The notes below the pieces were generated by a model, which saw only the letters and a program-made list of their open reading frames with translations, searched no databases and was not told the DNA's origin. Positions 43,833 to 52,607 of a stretch of DNA of 64,000 nucleotides are shown in pieces. Origin of the DNA: Kumtagia sp044326205 (lineage in GTDB: Bacteria > Pseudomonadota > Alphaproteobacteria > Rhizobiales > Rhizobiaceae); the NCBI RefSeq assembly GCF_044326205.1, contig NZ_JBIRCY010000008.1, positions 62,001 to 126,000 of the forward strand. The letters run 5' to 3'. The position numbers and the translations under genes were made by a program. Positions within the stretch are counted from its first letter, which is position 1. The number at the start of each line of letters is the position of its first letter.

Positions 43833-44108
43833 ATGAAAAGCAAAAAGGCGGAAACCAAGGCGGATGATAAGCCGCCCATTGTCTTTCCCAAATTCGATTA
43901 CACGGTTGATGAACTTCTTGAAGTCAGCGCCGGTGGCCGCACCCTGCTCTATGACGCCATCGGCGAGGGCAAGCTGATCGCCCGTAAAGAGGGTAGGCGC
44001 ACCGTCATCCTGCATGACGAGTATCTCGCCTACCTCAAGAGCCTGCCCGCTATCCCGCCGCGCGCCCCGACGCCGGTCGACGGCGAGGGCGAGGGGGTAG
44101 CGCCGTGA
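43833..44108 (+). CDS. Small helix-turn-helix protein (excisionase/MerR-like HTH_17 type)
   Basis: A 91-aa protein with a single winged-HTH-like region: YTVDELLEVSAGGRTLLYDAI followed by a wing and GRRTVILHDEYLAYLKSLP, the layout of AlpA/Xis-type DNA-binding proteins. Its stop overlaps the next GTG start (GTGA). Position directly after int suggests a directionality factor or early regulator. Confidence 0.7.
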   Translation: MKSKKAETKADDKPPIVFPKFDYTVDELLEVSAGGRTLLYDAIGEGKLIARKEGRRTVILHDEYLAYLKSLPAIPPRAPTPVDGEGEGVAP

Positions 44109-44803
44109 GCACCGCCTTTTTCCCGTTCGGCCCGCCCGCCCCGGTGGCGGTAACGGCGCAAGAGCGTTTCGAGAATGTCGTTACCGCGATGCTCCTTATC
44201 CGGGAAAACCCGGAGGATTGCTTTTCCGGGATCTGGGAAAACGATAGGGAGGCTTGGCCCGTTGTCGCCACAGATTCCCTCTGGTTGTCGGGTGTGATGC
44301 GCTGGTTTGAACCCGCATTTCATCCCCGCATGGAACGTGAAGCGGTTCTGTGCGCCGCCTACCTTCGCGAAGAATACGAGTGGGATGTTAGCGGCCCAAA
44401 CCCGGCCGTTGCAGTCCGCACCATTAATCGTATCGCCAACGGCTTGATTGATGAGCGTTACCGCGATTTCGGCAATCTCGATTTTCTCCCCGCGTTCGAT
44501 CTCGCCAACTATCAGGACGATTACCGCGTCTACCGCTGGGCGGAAGTCACTGGCCGCTTGATCTACTGTGGCGGCCGTTCGATCCACGCCAAGTTCAACG
44601 CCTCGCCCTGGGTGAATCTTTACGCGGATCTGCCACGCCCGGAACGGCTCCAGAGATACGAGAAACACATCCTGGGGATGCCGGACACCACGGAACGGCT
44701 TGCCAGTCTTCAGGGCAAGCTTCCCGCGTTGTGGCGTGATGGTGAATCCGACGAGGCCGATGTTCTCCATGATCTGCTGAAGCACGCCCAGGGGGTGCTG
44801 TGA
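44105..44803 (+). CDS. Phage hypothetical protein with a possible DUF4326-like C-terminus
   Basis: A 232-aa protein. The N-terminal ~120 residues are not recognised. The C-terminal segment has the order seen in DUF4326 (GGRSIHAKFNASPWVN, then RYEKHIL, then LQGK, then EADVLHDLL), but the family's CWC...CH metal-like residues are replaced. Coupled by overlap to both neighbours. No function can be assigned. Confidence 0.6.
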   Translation: MSTAFFPFGPPAPVAVTAQERFENVVTAMLLIRENPEDCFSGIWENDREAWPVVATDSLWLSGVMRWFEPAFHPRMEREAVLCAAYLREEYEWDVSGPNPAVAVRTINRIANGLIDERYRDFGNLDFLPAFDLANYQDDYRVYRWAEVTGRLIYCGGRSIHAKFNASPWVNLYADLPRPERLQRYEKHILGMPDTTERLASLQGKLPALWRDGESDEADVLHDLLKHAQGVL

Positions 44804-45099
44804 TGAGCAACGATCTCGCATCCTCCGTAGAGTCGATCCACCGGCAAGCCACTGAGGCCGGCATCAAAATGGCCGAATATACCTTTGAGGTGCGCCACGT
44901 TGAATGGAATCGCCTCCAAATCTTCGATGCTGCTCACCAAGCGTTTGCGGCCGGGTTGCTGCACCTTCACTTGTCTCCCGGCATGATAGAAGCCTCGCCG
45001 GAACTCGTCCGAGTCATGGCCGAAACATACATCGAAGCCATGGCCGGACGCCTGGCTGAACTCGCCGAGCTTGAACCCGACGACGGCGCGCCATCATGA
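44803..45099 (+). CDS. Phage hypothetical protein
   Basis: A 98-aa, mostly helical acidic protein. I recognise no domain. The ATG at 44803 overlaps the previous stop (TGATG), and its own stop overlaps the next start (ATGA). It belongs to the early, co-translated set of small genes. Confidence 0.65.
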   Translation: MSNDLASSVESIHRQATEAGIKMAEYTFEVRHVEWNRLQIFDAAHQAFAAGLLHLHLSPGMIEASPELVRVMAETYIEAMAGRLAELAELEPDDGAPS

Positions 45100-45383
45100 A
45101 GGCGATGTTCAACCGCCACCAGATCGAAGAGATGGTAAGGCGCGGCCGCATGGTGGCGAGGCTTCCCGCCCGGCTCCGTGCCGACGCCGTTGATGGCCAT
45201 GTCGCCGCATATCAGGCCGAATTGATCGACGTCGGTATCAGCGGCGCGGATCTCAGCGCTGCGTTGAATTCGATACGCCGCACTCTTGATGCCGCGATGC
45301 GTGAGGCTTTGTACTCCAGGCGTAAGGCGGTAACCTCGCCCGCCCTGATCGCGCTGGCCCGCCGTGCGGGGGCGCCGAAATGA
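45096..45383 (+). CDS. Phage hypothetical protein
   Basis: A 95-aa basic helical protein (RRGRMVARLPARLRADAV near the N-terminus). No recognised domain. It is followed by a strong hairpin at 45399, which may end the early transcript. Confidence 0.65.
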   Translation: MKAMFNRHQIEEMVRRGRMVARLPARLRADAVDGHVAAYQAELIDVGISGADLSAALNSIRRTLDAAMREALYSRRKAVTSPALIALARRAGAPK

Positions 45384-45390
45384 TCCATCA

Positions 45391-45440
45391 AAAAAGAAAG
45401 CCCAGGCGTTTTGCCGTGACGCCGGCCGGCCTGGGCTCAA
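45391..45440. terminator. Hairpin terminator between early genes and the 340-aa gene
   Basis: Perfect 9-bp arms AGCCCAGGC (45399-45407) and GCCTGGGCT (45429-45437). The A-rich run before the left arm makes a strong T-run for minus-strand transcription; the plus-strand side has only CAATTTG. It may act in both directions. Confidence 0.55.
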
Positions 45441-45476
45441 TTTGTCAACTTGCATGCATGCCTCAAGGAATGAACC

Positions 45477-46499
45477 ATGCCTGATGGAAAATATTCCTTT
45501 GCCGACGATATGGCAAGCGCCGGCACCACGGCGGAAACCAGACGCGCGATGCGTCGCAAGATGCTGCGCACCCAGCGCAATATCCAGCGCCGCACCGCGA
45601 AGGTTTTGGGCAAGGTTCCGGTGCGCCACGCTTTCAGGAAAGAGCTTTTGCGGCTCCGCGAAATCGAGAAAATTATCCGGCACCGGTTCGGCCTTTTCCT
45701 TCCTGAAATCGATGCAGACGGGGTTTTCCATGGTGAGGCATATCTGCATGCCGTCGCCGCCGCGATTCATGCATCCGGTTCCAAGGATGTCCTTTCCGAT
45801 CTCCAGGCGTGGTGCAGCTACATCGCGCCGTTTTTGCTCAATCCTGATTATCTCGATCCGATGGCTGATGCCGTCGCGTCGGTGCGGCATCGGACTTTCG
45901 ATCTTCGTAGCGATGCCGTCGCTCGGCTCTTGGGAATAACCTTGGACGAACGTTTGGCACTGGGGTTGAAAACCGTTGGCGCCTGCGATTGCTCGCCGGC
46001 CGATCTCAGGAAGATCATGAAGGACAGGAAGATGGTTGCCGACAGGGAACGCATTGCCGAGAAACGCAAAGCCCAGGGCAGGCAACGCCGTGCTGAGTAT
46101 CTGGAGGCCAATCCCATATCGAGGCTGAAGCCCTGGGAAGCCGAAGGGATATCCCGGCGCACTTGGTATCGCCGACAAAAGGCTGACACAGGTGTGTCGC
46201 GTATAGAAGATTCTAAGGATGAGATGTGCGACACACTTGTGCCATCGCCACAGATTGAGCTTCAGCCGCGTAAGCGGCATTCCCTGAAAGAAAAAGGGAA
46301 CATGCAACGCGATGTCATCGACACTCGCCGCGAAGCGAAGCGTAGCGAGGCCGAAGGCCGTGAGCCGTATAAGGCGAACAGCGAGGCTATCCCCCTGATC
46401 AATGCAGTCTTCGACGCCCTTCGCGGCCCCTGGGACGGTAGCAGGATGATCACCGGAAACGCGCCGGTTCCGTGGAGGTTCGTGAACGTCATCCACTAG
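45477..46499 (+). CDS. Hypothetical protein of mobile elements, possible replication/DNA-binding role
   Basis: A 340-aa basic protein. The centre (DAVARLLGITLDERLALGLKT, then KPWEAEGISRRTWYRR at about 220-235) contains what look like two HTH-type segments. I recall this pattern from unannotated proteins of rhizobial mobile elements, often near relaxase or integrase genes. There is no nuclease or helicase motif I can name. It occupies the position where satellites and small phages carry a replication gene. Confidence 0.6.
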   Translation: MPDGKYSFADDMASAGTTAETRRAMRRKMLRTQRNIQRRTAKVLGKVPVRHAFRKELLRLREIEKIIRHRFGLFLPEIDADGVFHGEAYLHAVAAAIHASGSKDVLSDLQAWCSYIAPFLLNPDYLDPMADAVASVRHRTFDLRSDAVARLLGITLDERLALGLKTVGACDCSPADLRKIMKDRKMVADRERIAEKRKAQGRQRRAEYLEANPISRLKPWEAEGISRRTWYRRQKADTGVSRIEDSKDEMCDTLVPSPQIELQPRKRHSLKEKGNMQRDVIDTRREAKRSEAEGREPYKANSEAIPLINAVFDALRGPWDGSRMITGNAPVPWRFVNVIH

Positions 46500-46570
46500 A
46501 TCCGAAAAAAACCCTTGGGAGGGAATTTTGGCGTCGGAAGGGAAAGCCCACGCTGAAACGGAATACGGAA

Positions 46571-46786
46571 ATGAAATCGAATATCAAAATCACCCGCGCC
46601 CAGTCCCCATGGGGTGACAGGCTGAGCCTGGGCGAAGCCGCTGGATATCTTCGCGTCGGACTGAGCACGTTGCAGAAGCGCATGGCGGCCGGGACTGGCC
46701 CGAAGGGCGAAATGTTCAATGGTCGCTGGGAATTTGAGATCTCGGAACTGATCCGGTGGCGACAGTCTCAGGCGAGGAAGATCTAA
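46571..46786 (+). CDS. Small AlpA/MerR-like helix-turn-helix protein
   Basis: A 71-aa DNA-binding protein with SLGEAAGYLRVGLSTLQKRM, the HTH_17/excisionase helix pattern, followed by a wing (MFNGRWEFEISELIRWRQ). The ATG at 46571 is preferred; the frame extends upstream into the previous gene. It is a candidate transcriptional activator of the element, as AlpA is in satellites. Confidence 0.7.
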   Translation: MKSNIKITRAQSPWGDRLSLGEAAGYLRVGLSTLQKRMAAGTGPKGEMFNGRWEFEISELIRWRQSQARKI

Positions 46787-46940
46787 ATCTCCTTTCAAGC
46801 AGCATTCGCAAATTCACGGGGCGCCGTTCCCCTGTTTGTCTGTCGACATTTTGCTCGACTTCGTTCGATACATCGATTCGAAACATATCGCGGCAAGCCT
46901 AAATCTGATACTCTACCAATTACGTTCCAAGGGGGAGTTC

Positions 46941-47750
46941 ATGGACAAGATTCGACAATTAGGAGAAGCAATCAGAGATTTTTCGCTAGTGCTGTTTTGT
47001 ATCGGGATTGCCGGGATGATAATGGTACCCGGCTATGTAAGCGAAATTTTTGCAAGTCGCGCGGCGGAATGGAACGCGATAAACAGCCCACTAAAAGATA
47101 ACCTAGTTCGATTTGATATTAATCAGGGTGATATCGGTTGGCTCAATGTGCGATTTCCGGAGACGATGCGCATCAACCAGGATGCCCCATTAATTGCTGA
47201 ATATGTTGCTAATTTTCGGGCGTGGAATAGGAATCAAAGAGAGGTGCGGGAATACAAGATTGCGGTTGAACTGGAGGCGCCAAACTTGGAAATCAATCCG
47301 ACTCCCCTTGTTCATAAATATAATATAGAGAGACTGCTTGATTATGGTCGAGAGGAGAAGATTTGGACAGTAGAACCAAAACGTGAAGGGGAATTTACCC
47401 TAGTTGTTAGATTTTTCGCAACAGGCGGCGCCAGCATACGCCCGATGCGGATCCACGTAAATGATACTACTACAGTTAATAATAATCAGGTTGCTCTGGG
47501 CGTAAAAGTAAACACCATTTATCATGTGCCGCAGTGGGTTGTTAATGTTATCAAGGCAGCGGGCGTGGCATTTTCTGCGTTCCTAACCTTGCCGTTTGTG
47601 AAGGTACTGCTTGAAACATGGATCCAGCGTAGATATCCGAGCCGCGACGAGAATGCGGAGGGGAGCAAACCAAATTCAGACGACTCCGCAGCCTCAAAGC
47701 AACGCGACAATAAGCTCAAATCACGCAAGCCGTCGAAAAACATCGGCTGA
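46941..47750 (+). CDS. Unrecognised membrane protein, low-GC cargo gene
   Basis: A 269-aa protein with one membrane segment near residues 13-35, an extracytoplasmic domain of about 170 residues, a second hydrophobic segment near 210-230 and a charged cytoplasmic tail. Codon use is clearly more AT-rich than in the flanking phage genes (many AAT, ATA, TTA). Start at 46941 behind GGGGGAG. No family recognised. Position between regulator and head genes suggests a lysogenic-conversion or exclusion gene; this is inference. Confidence 0.75.
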   Translation: MDKIRQLGEAIRDFSLVLFCIGIAGMIMVPGYVSEIFASRAAEWNAINSPLKDNLVRFDINQGDIGWLNVRFPETMRINQDAPLIAEYVANFRAWNRNQREVREYKIAVELEAPNLEINPTPLVHKYNIERLLDYGREEKIWTVEPKREGEFTLVVRFFATGGASIRPMRIHVNDTTTVNNNQVALGVKVNTIYHVPQWVVNVIKAAGVAFSAFLTLPFVKVLLETWIQRRYPSRDENAEGSKPNSDDSAASKQRDNKLKSRKPSKNIG

Positions 47751-47824
47751 GCTTCTTCCGGATCTCGTCGGACGTTTCCTTTGATTTCCGTGCGGTGTCG
47801 GTAATCTTGGTTTAGGAAATCTTT

Positions 47825-47841
47825 CCCCGCATATCGCGGGG
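47825..47841 (+). promoter_or_regulatory. Hairpin covering the portal-gene ribosome binding site
   Basis: CCCCGC and GCGGGG arms with a 5-base loop end one base before the ATG at 47843. The right arm contains the only purine-rich stretch able to act as ribosome site, so the fold would hide it. Confidence 0.45.
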
Positions 47842-47842
47842 C

Positions 47843-49063
47843 ATGTCGATCTGGACACGCATAACCGGGCGTAACGCCCAGCCGGTCGAGGACGCCAAGG
47901 ATTTTACCTTGGCCGATCCCCAGGCCCTCGCTCTGTTCGGAATCCCAGCATCGCTTTCCGGTGTGAGCGTCGGCGAAGCCACCGCAATGGCCCAGAGCAC
48001 GGCCGGCGCTTGTTTGCGGCTGATCTCAAACACCTTGGGTTCGCTCCCCGTCCATACCTTTAAAAAGGACGCCGACGGGGAAAGGGAACGCGCCACCGAT
48101 CACCCGGCCGATAAGCTCTTGGGTGGCTTTACCTGCCCGTGGCAGGCATCATCCGAATTCGTCCAGTTGATGACGTTCGCCGCTCTGGTCGACGGACGAG
48201 CCTACGCCAAGGTGACGCGTGTCAGGGGCGAGGTTAGGGAAATCCTTATGCTCCCGCGTGGCGCCGTTCGCCGTGAGGTGGACGAGGCCACCCTTGAACC
48301 GCATTATTTCGTCCGCCTGAAAAGCGGTGGCGAAACCCGGTTCACCTATCAGGACATCATAGAGCTTTCGCCGTTCGGTGGCCGCTCGCCCCTCCGCGAC
48401 GCTGGGAACGCCGTGGGCTTGGCCGTGGTGCTGGAACAGCATGGTTCCAGCCTTTTCAAGAATGCGGCCCGGCCGGGCGGTGTTCTGAAAATGAAGGCCC
48501 GGCTCAATGATCTTGGTGCGGCCCGTCTTCGTGAGTCGTGGGAAAGCGCTTTCCGCAGCGGCGATAACGGCCGCGTCGCGGTGCTCGAAGATGGCACCGA
48601 ATGGCAGGCCCTCGCCCTTACCAGCACCGATGCTCAATACCTTGAACTCAGGCAAATGCAGGTCTCGGAAATCGCCCGGTCGTTCGGGGTTCCCGAAGTC
48701 CTGATCTCTTCGCTCGCCCGTGGGACGTGGCGCAACATCGAAGAGCTTTCCCGCGTCTTCCTCCAAACCTGCATATTGCCCTGGGTCAACGCCTGGGAAG
48801 CGGCTCTTGAACGCGCCGTGCTCACCCCGGCCGAACGTGCGGCCGGGCTTTTTATCGAGATGTCTACGGCCGGTTTGGAGCGTGGCGACACCGCCGCCCG
48901 GTTCGCTTCCTACAGCGTCGCCCGCACCGCTGGAATCATGACGGCAAACGAGGTGCGCCGGCTCGAAAACCTGCCCGCTCACCCGGAAGGCGACAGCCTT
49001 GCAAATCCAAACACCACGCCCGGTCCAGCCGGCGCCACCACCAGGGAATCCGAACATGAATAA
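47843..49063 (+). CDS. Phage portal protein, HK97 family
   Basis: A 406-aa portal subunit. The family core is evident: STAGACLRLISNTLGSLPVH near residues 50-70, ATDHPADKLL, and late SEIARSFGVPEVLISSLARGTW with EELSRVFLQTCILPWV. Portals form the dodecameric DNA channel at the head vertex. It begins the head module; its end overlaps the next gene by 8 bp. Confidence 0.94.
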   Translation: MSIWTRITGRNAQPVEDAKDFTLADPQALALFGIPASLSGVSVGEATAMAQSTAGACLRLISNTLGSLPVHTFKKDADGERERATDHPADKLLGGFTCPWQASSEFVQLMTFAALVDGRAYAKVTRVRGEVREILMLPRGAVRREVDEATLEPHYFVRLKSGGETRFTYQDIIELSPFGGRSPLRDAGNAVGLAVVLEQHGSSLFKNAARPGGVLKMKARLNDLGAARLRESWESAFRSGDNGRVAVLEDGTEWQALALTSTDAQYLELRQMQVSEIARSFGVPEVLISSLARGTWRNIEELSRVFLQTCILPWVNAWEAALERAVLTPAERAAGLFIEMSTAGLERGDTAARFASYSVARTAGIMTANEVRRLENLPAHPEGDSLANPNTTPGPAGATTRESEHE

Positions 49064-49403
49064 GGCGTTCCCGGAAAATCTTCGCCCCGAGATGGCGCCT
49101 CAGCCGGTCGACGGAATGCCGGGCGTGTTCGCCTATTTCAGCTTCAGCGCCGTGGGGCAGACTTGTGAAGCCGCTGGGCTTCCCGCCGCCGCCGCTCTAC
49201 TCGCCGCCCTCTTGCGTGGCGAGGTCAAGGCTATCGAGGAAGGGGTGAGCCGTGGGCTGATCAACAGCGACGGTTCTCGTTGGGCGGCTGGCGTCGATGC
49301 CGTGCCGCTCCCGACGCTGGAAATCGGCCGCATCCTTTCTGACGCCCTTCACCGTCGCCTCTGGGGGAAGCCGCTCGATTTCATCATTGAGGGCGAGGCG
49401 TGA
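49056..49403 (+). CDS. Phage hypothetical protein between portal and protease
   Basis: A 115-aa protein with an Ala/Leu-rich helix (AAALLAALLRGEVKAIEEG). ATG at 49056 overlaps the portal stop. Not recognised; small proteins here are often head-assembly accessory factors. Confidence 0.7.
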   Translation: MNKAFPENLRPEMAPQPVDGMPGVFAYFSFSAVGQTCEAAGLPAAAALLAALLRGEVKAIEEGVSRGLINSDGSRWAAGVDAVPLPTLEIGRILSDALHRRLWGKPLDFIIEGEA

Positions 49404-49927
49404 TGTCTGACACCGGCTCCCATATCGAATTGGACGTGAAGGCGGTCGAAGATGACGGCACCTTCACCGGTTACGCCAGCACCTACGCCGTTGATCAAGG
49501 GCGCGACGTCGTTGTCCCTGGGGCGTTTGCCAAGTCGCTGGCCACCCGCCCGGCCGGGCGTATTAAAATGCTCCGCGATCATGATCCGCGCCAGCTTATT
49601 GGCCAGTGGATCGATGCCAAGGAAGACGCCACCGGCTTGTGGGTCAAAGGCCGGCTTCTGCTCGATATCGGCGCTGCCAAGGAAGCTTACACGCTGATCA
49701 AAGCCGGCGCCCTTGATGGCCTTTCCATCGGGTTCCGTACCCTTCGTGATCGCTGGGACTCCGCGAAAAAGGTTCGCTTCCTAGAGGAAGTCGATCTTCG
49801 CGAAATCTCGCTCACCGCCTTTCCCATGAATGAATCCGCCGCCGTCCAGGCGGTAAAGGATGACGATTTCGCCCGACGCATCGTCGCCGCGATCCACCGG
49901 GCCAACGCCCAAATTCAGCGCGCCTAG
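49403..49927 (+). CDS. HK97-family prohead maturation protease
   Basis: A 174-aa protease of the U35 family. Visible are the typical FTGYASTY start region, the catalytic His in MLRDHDP and catalytic Ser in GLSIGF, followed by EVDLREISLTAFPMN. It cleaves the capsid scaffold domain during head maturation. ATG at 49403 overlaps the preceding stop. Confidence 0.94.
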   Translation: MSDTGSHIELDVKAVEDDGTFTGYASTYAVDQGRDVVVPGAFAKSLATRPAGRIKMLRDHDPRQLIGQWIDAKEDATGLWVKGRLLLDIGAAKEAYTLIKAGALDGLSIGFRTLRDRWDSAKKVRFLEEVDLREISLTAFPMNESAAVQAVKDDDFARRIVAAIHRANAQIQRA

Positions 49928-49939
49928 GGAGAAATCACG

Positions 49940-51103
49940 ATGCGCCATATCAGCAAAGCAGAACTGTTCGATGCCGTAAGGCTCGAAACCAAAGACGAAA
50001 CCGGCAACACTGCCGTTGAACAGGCCATCGCCGCCCTTTCCACCACCATGGAAGGGAAAATCGGTGAGCTTCGCGGCGAGCTTAAGGCCGCCCAGGATCG
50101 TGCCGACGATCTTGAAACCAAGCTCGCCCGGCCCGCCGTCGCCGGCACCGATGCCCAGGTAACCCCGGAACAGAAAGCCTTTACCGGTTATCTGAAATCC
50201 GGCCGTGAATCCCTTTCCGCTGATGAGGTGAAGGCCCTCCGCGTCTCCGATGACACCGCAGGCGGTTACCTCGCCCCGGATGACTTCATTGCCGAAGTGA
50301 TCAAGGGAATCGTTGAGCGCTCCCCGATCCGACAGGCGGCACGCGTCGGTTCCACCAGCGCCGGCAATGTCATTCTGCCGAAGCGTACCGGCCGTCCTAC
50401 CGCTCGCTGGGTAGGTGAAACCGAAACCCGCACCGCCACTGAATCCACCTATGGCCAGTTGGACATCGAAGTCTTCGAAATGGCTTGCTACGTCGATGTC
50501 AGCCAGCGGCTCTTGGAAGACGCCGCGGTGAATGTCGAGGGCGAGGTTTCGTCCGATCTCAGCGAGGAATTCGCCCGTCTGGAAGCTCTGGCGTTTTCCC
50601 AGGGCGATGGCGTCAAGAAACCTGTCGGCATCATGGAAGCCGCTGGCGTCCCGTACACGTTCTCCGGCAACGCCTCCACCCTGGGCAGCGCGCCGGCCGA
50701 TCTCTTGATCGACGCCTTCTACGCCCTGCCGGCCTTCTACCGTGGCCGTGGCACTTGGTTGATGAACGGCAAGACTCTCGCCGCGATCCGCAAGCTGAAG
50801 GACGGCAGCACGGGCGCCTACCTCTGGCAACCTGGGCTTACTCTCGACACCCCGGATACGATCCTCGGCAGGCCCGTGATCGAAGATCCCACCATGGACG
50901 ATATCGGCTCCGCAGCGGAACCTATCCTGTTCGGCGACATCGCGTCGGCATATCGGATCTATGATCGTGTCGGGCTTTCGATCCTTCGCGATCCTTATTC
51001 GGTGGCCACTTCCGGCTTGGTTCGTTTCCACGCCCGCCGCCGTGTCGGCGCAGGCTTGGTGCTCGCCGAAGCCCTCCGCAAAATTCGTTGCGCCACCTCC
51101 TAA
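49940..51103 (+). CDS. Major capsid protein, HK97 family
   Basis: A 387-aa capsid protein with an N-terminal delta (scaffold) domain of about 100 coiled-coil-prone residues, followed by the HK97 fold: GGYLAPDDF, SPIRQAARV, DIEVFEMACYVDVSQRLLEDA and the late SILRDPYSVATSGLVRFHARRRV. It is preceded directly by its maturation protease. Confidence 0.95.
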   Translation: MRHISKAELFDAVRLETKDETGNTAVEQAIAALSTTMEGKIGELRGELKAAQDRADDLETKLARPAVAGTDAQVTPEQKAFTGYLKSGRESLSADEVKALRVSDDTAGGYLAPDDFIAEVIKGIVERSPIRQAARVGSTSAGNVILPKRTGRPTARWVGETETRTATESTYGQLDIEVFEMACYVDVSQRLLEDAAVNVEGEVSSDLSEEFARLEALAFSQGDGVKKPVGIMEAAGVPYTFSGNASTLGSAPADLLIDAFYALPAFYRGRGTWLMNGKTLAAIRKLKDGSTGAYLWQPGLTLDTPDTILGRPVIEDPTMDDIGSAAEPILFGDIASAYRIYDRVGLSILRDPYSVATSGLVRFHARRRVGAGLVLAEALRKIRCATS

Positions 51104-51130
51104 CCTCGCCCTGAAAGAAGGAAAAAGATC

Positions 51131-51517
51131 ATGCGTGATCTCGTACACAACCTGGGCGTAGTGAACGCCCTTTCGTCCGCCGTCCAGTCCGCCAGCGTCA
51201 AGACGTCGGCGGTCGACACCAAGGGTTGCGGTAGCGTCATGCTCACCGTGAATACCGGTGCCATTGCATCCAGCGGCAATTTCACCGCTGTACTTGAAGA
51301 GAGTGACACCACGACGGATGGCGATTTCAGCGCCGCCGCCGCTGGCGTTACCCTGGGCAGCATCGCCAATCCTTTGACGGCCGATGGAAGCTTCAAGATC
51401 GGTTACGTCGGATACAAACGTTACGTCCGGCTGAATTTCACGAAGAACAGCGGCACATCCGTAGCGTTTGGCGTCACCGCCATCCTTGGCCGCCCGGCAT
51501 CGGCGCCCGTGGCCTAA
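51131..51517 (+). CDS. Probable capsid decoration/accessory protein
   Basis: A 128-aa Ser/Thr/Gly-rich beta-type protein (VMLTVNTGAI, KIGYVGYKRYVRLNF). Similar small proteins follow the major capsid gene in many rhizobial prophages, and a head-decoration role is plausible but unproven. Confidence 0.65.
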   Translation: MRDLVHNLGVVNALSSAVQSASVKTSAVDTKGCGSVMLTVNTGAIASSGNFTAVLEESDTTTDGDFSAAAAGVTLGSIANPLTADGSFKIGYVGYKRYVRLNFTKNSGTSVAFGVTAILGRPASAPVA

Positions 51518-51620
51518 CCAATAGCGCACCGGAGTTTCCTTCCTTTCCCTCCGATGCGCCAACGGCACGGGCGACTATTACTCCTGGGTCGCCCGTGCCT
51601 CATCAATGAAGTGAGGCCGC

Positions 51621-52037
51621 ATGCCACGCGCTGCACCCGTTCTTTGCTCTTGTGGACGCATCCGACAGGCTGGCGCCCATTGTGTGTGCCGCCCGGCTCG
51701 CATCGATACGCGCGCCAGCGCTACCAAGCGCGGTTACGATGAGGCTTGGAAGCTCGCCGCCAAGGCGTTCCTCGCCCAGCACCCCACATGTCAGTGCGGT
51801 GCGCCCGCAACCTGTGTTGCTCATCGTATCAGCGTCAAGCTTCGCCCCGATCTCCGCATGAACCGTGCGAACTGGCGTCCATCCTGCCGTGGCTGCAACA
51901 CCAGGGACTGGCAGCGCGACAAGGCCGGGCGGGTGGCTTCGCCTTTGGCGGAACGTTTCCCCCACCATGTCCGCCCCAAGGAAGAAATCAGCGCGGCTTT
52001 TTCCACCCTGCCATTTTTCGTTTTGGGGGGTGAATAA
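51621..52037 (+). CDS. HNH endonuclease
   Basis: A 138-aa protein with an N-terminal Cys cluster (CSCG, CVC) and an HNH-like domain: C-x-C near 58, AHRIS as the first His, then NWRPSCRGCNTRDW. Phage HNH proteins near head and terminase genes assist DNA cleavage by the packaging terminase. Its stop is adjacent to the next start. Confidence 0.85.
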   Translation: MPRAAPVLCSCGRIRQAGAHCVCRPARIDTRASATKRGYDEAWKLAAKAFLAQHPTCQCGAPATCVAHRISVKLRPDLRMNRANWRPSCRGCNTRDWQRDKAGRVASPLAERFPHHVRPKEEISAAFSTLPFFVLGGE

Positions 52038-52607
52038 ATGTTCCTCACCCGCATCACGGAACCGGCCGAAGAACCCGTTACCCTCGCCGAAGTTAAGGCC
52101 GCACTCGCCATTATTGGCGACGCCGACGATGATTTCCTTTCTAGCCTGATACGTTCTGTCACCGGCGCGTTCGATGGCCCGGATGGACGCCTGGGGCGCT
52201 GTCTCATCAATCAAACTTGGCGCCTTAACCTCACAGGTTTCCCGGCCGGCCCAGTTCGGCTCCCGATGCCGCCGACGGTGCTCGTCTACACCGTGGCCTA
52301 TGTGGACAGTGCCGGTGACGATCACACCGCCGACTTCAAATTTGTCGGCGCCGAAAGTCCAGATGGTGGCTACGTCTCGCCGCTCACGTCCTGGCCCTCT
52401 GGCGCCACCGACGTCGCAATCGAATTTCTCGCCGGGTTCGGTGACGCCGATGATGTGCCGGCCGATATCAAAGACGCGATTATCGCCGTGATCGGAAGCC
52501 GCTTTGCGTGGCGCGAATCCCAGGTAATGAGCCAATCCAGCCTTTCGGCGATGCCGGAAGTGGATGACACGATCCGCCGCTGGGCAACCGTGGGGTTCGG
52601 CGGATGA
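52038..52607 (+). CDS. Head-tail connector protein (gp6-like)
   Basis: A 189-aa protein beginning with the family-typical LTRITEPAEEPVTLAEVKAAL pattern and ending in a helix rich segment (IKDAIIAVIGSRFAWRES). This layout matches phage QLRG/gp6-like DNA-packaging connectors that dock below the portal. Confidence 0.82.
   Translation: MFLTRITEPAEEPVTLAEVKAALAIIGDADDDFLSSLIRSVTGAFDGPDGRLGRCLINQTWRLNLTGFPAGPVRLPMPPTVLVYTVAYVDSAGDDHTADFKFVGAESPDGGYVSPLTSWPSGATDVAIEFLAGFGDADDVPADIKDAIIAVIGSRFAWRESQVMSQSSLSAMPEVDDTIRRWATVGFGG

Noticed and set aside
44967..46496. 509-codon minus-strand frame opposite the 340-aa phage gene
   Set aside because: No recognisable protein, no ribosome site, and the plus-strand gene has coherent domains and coupling to neighbours.
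49781..51568. 595-codon minus-strand frame opposite the capsid gene
   Set aside because: Antisense to protease and capsid genes with obvious HK97 motifs; Gly/Arg-rich shadow.
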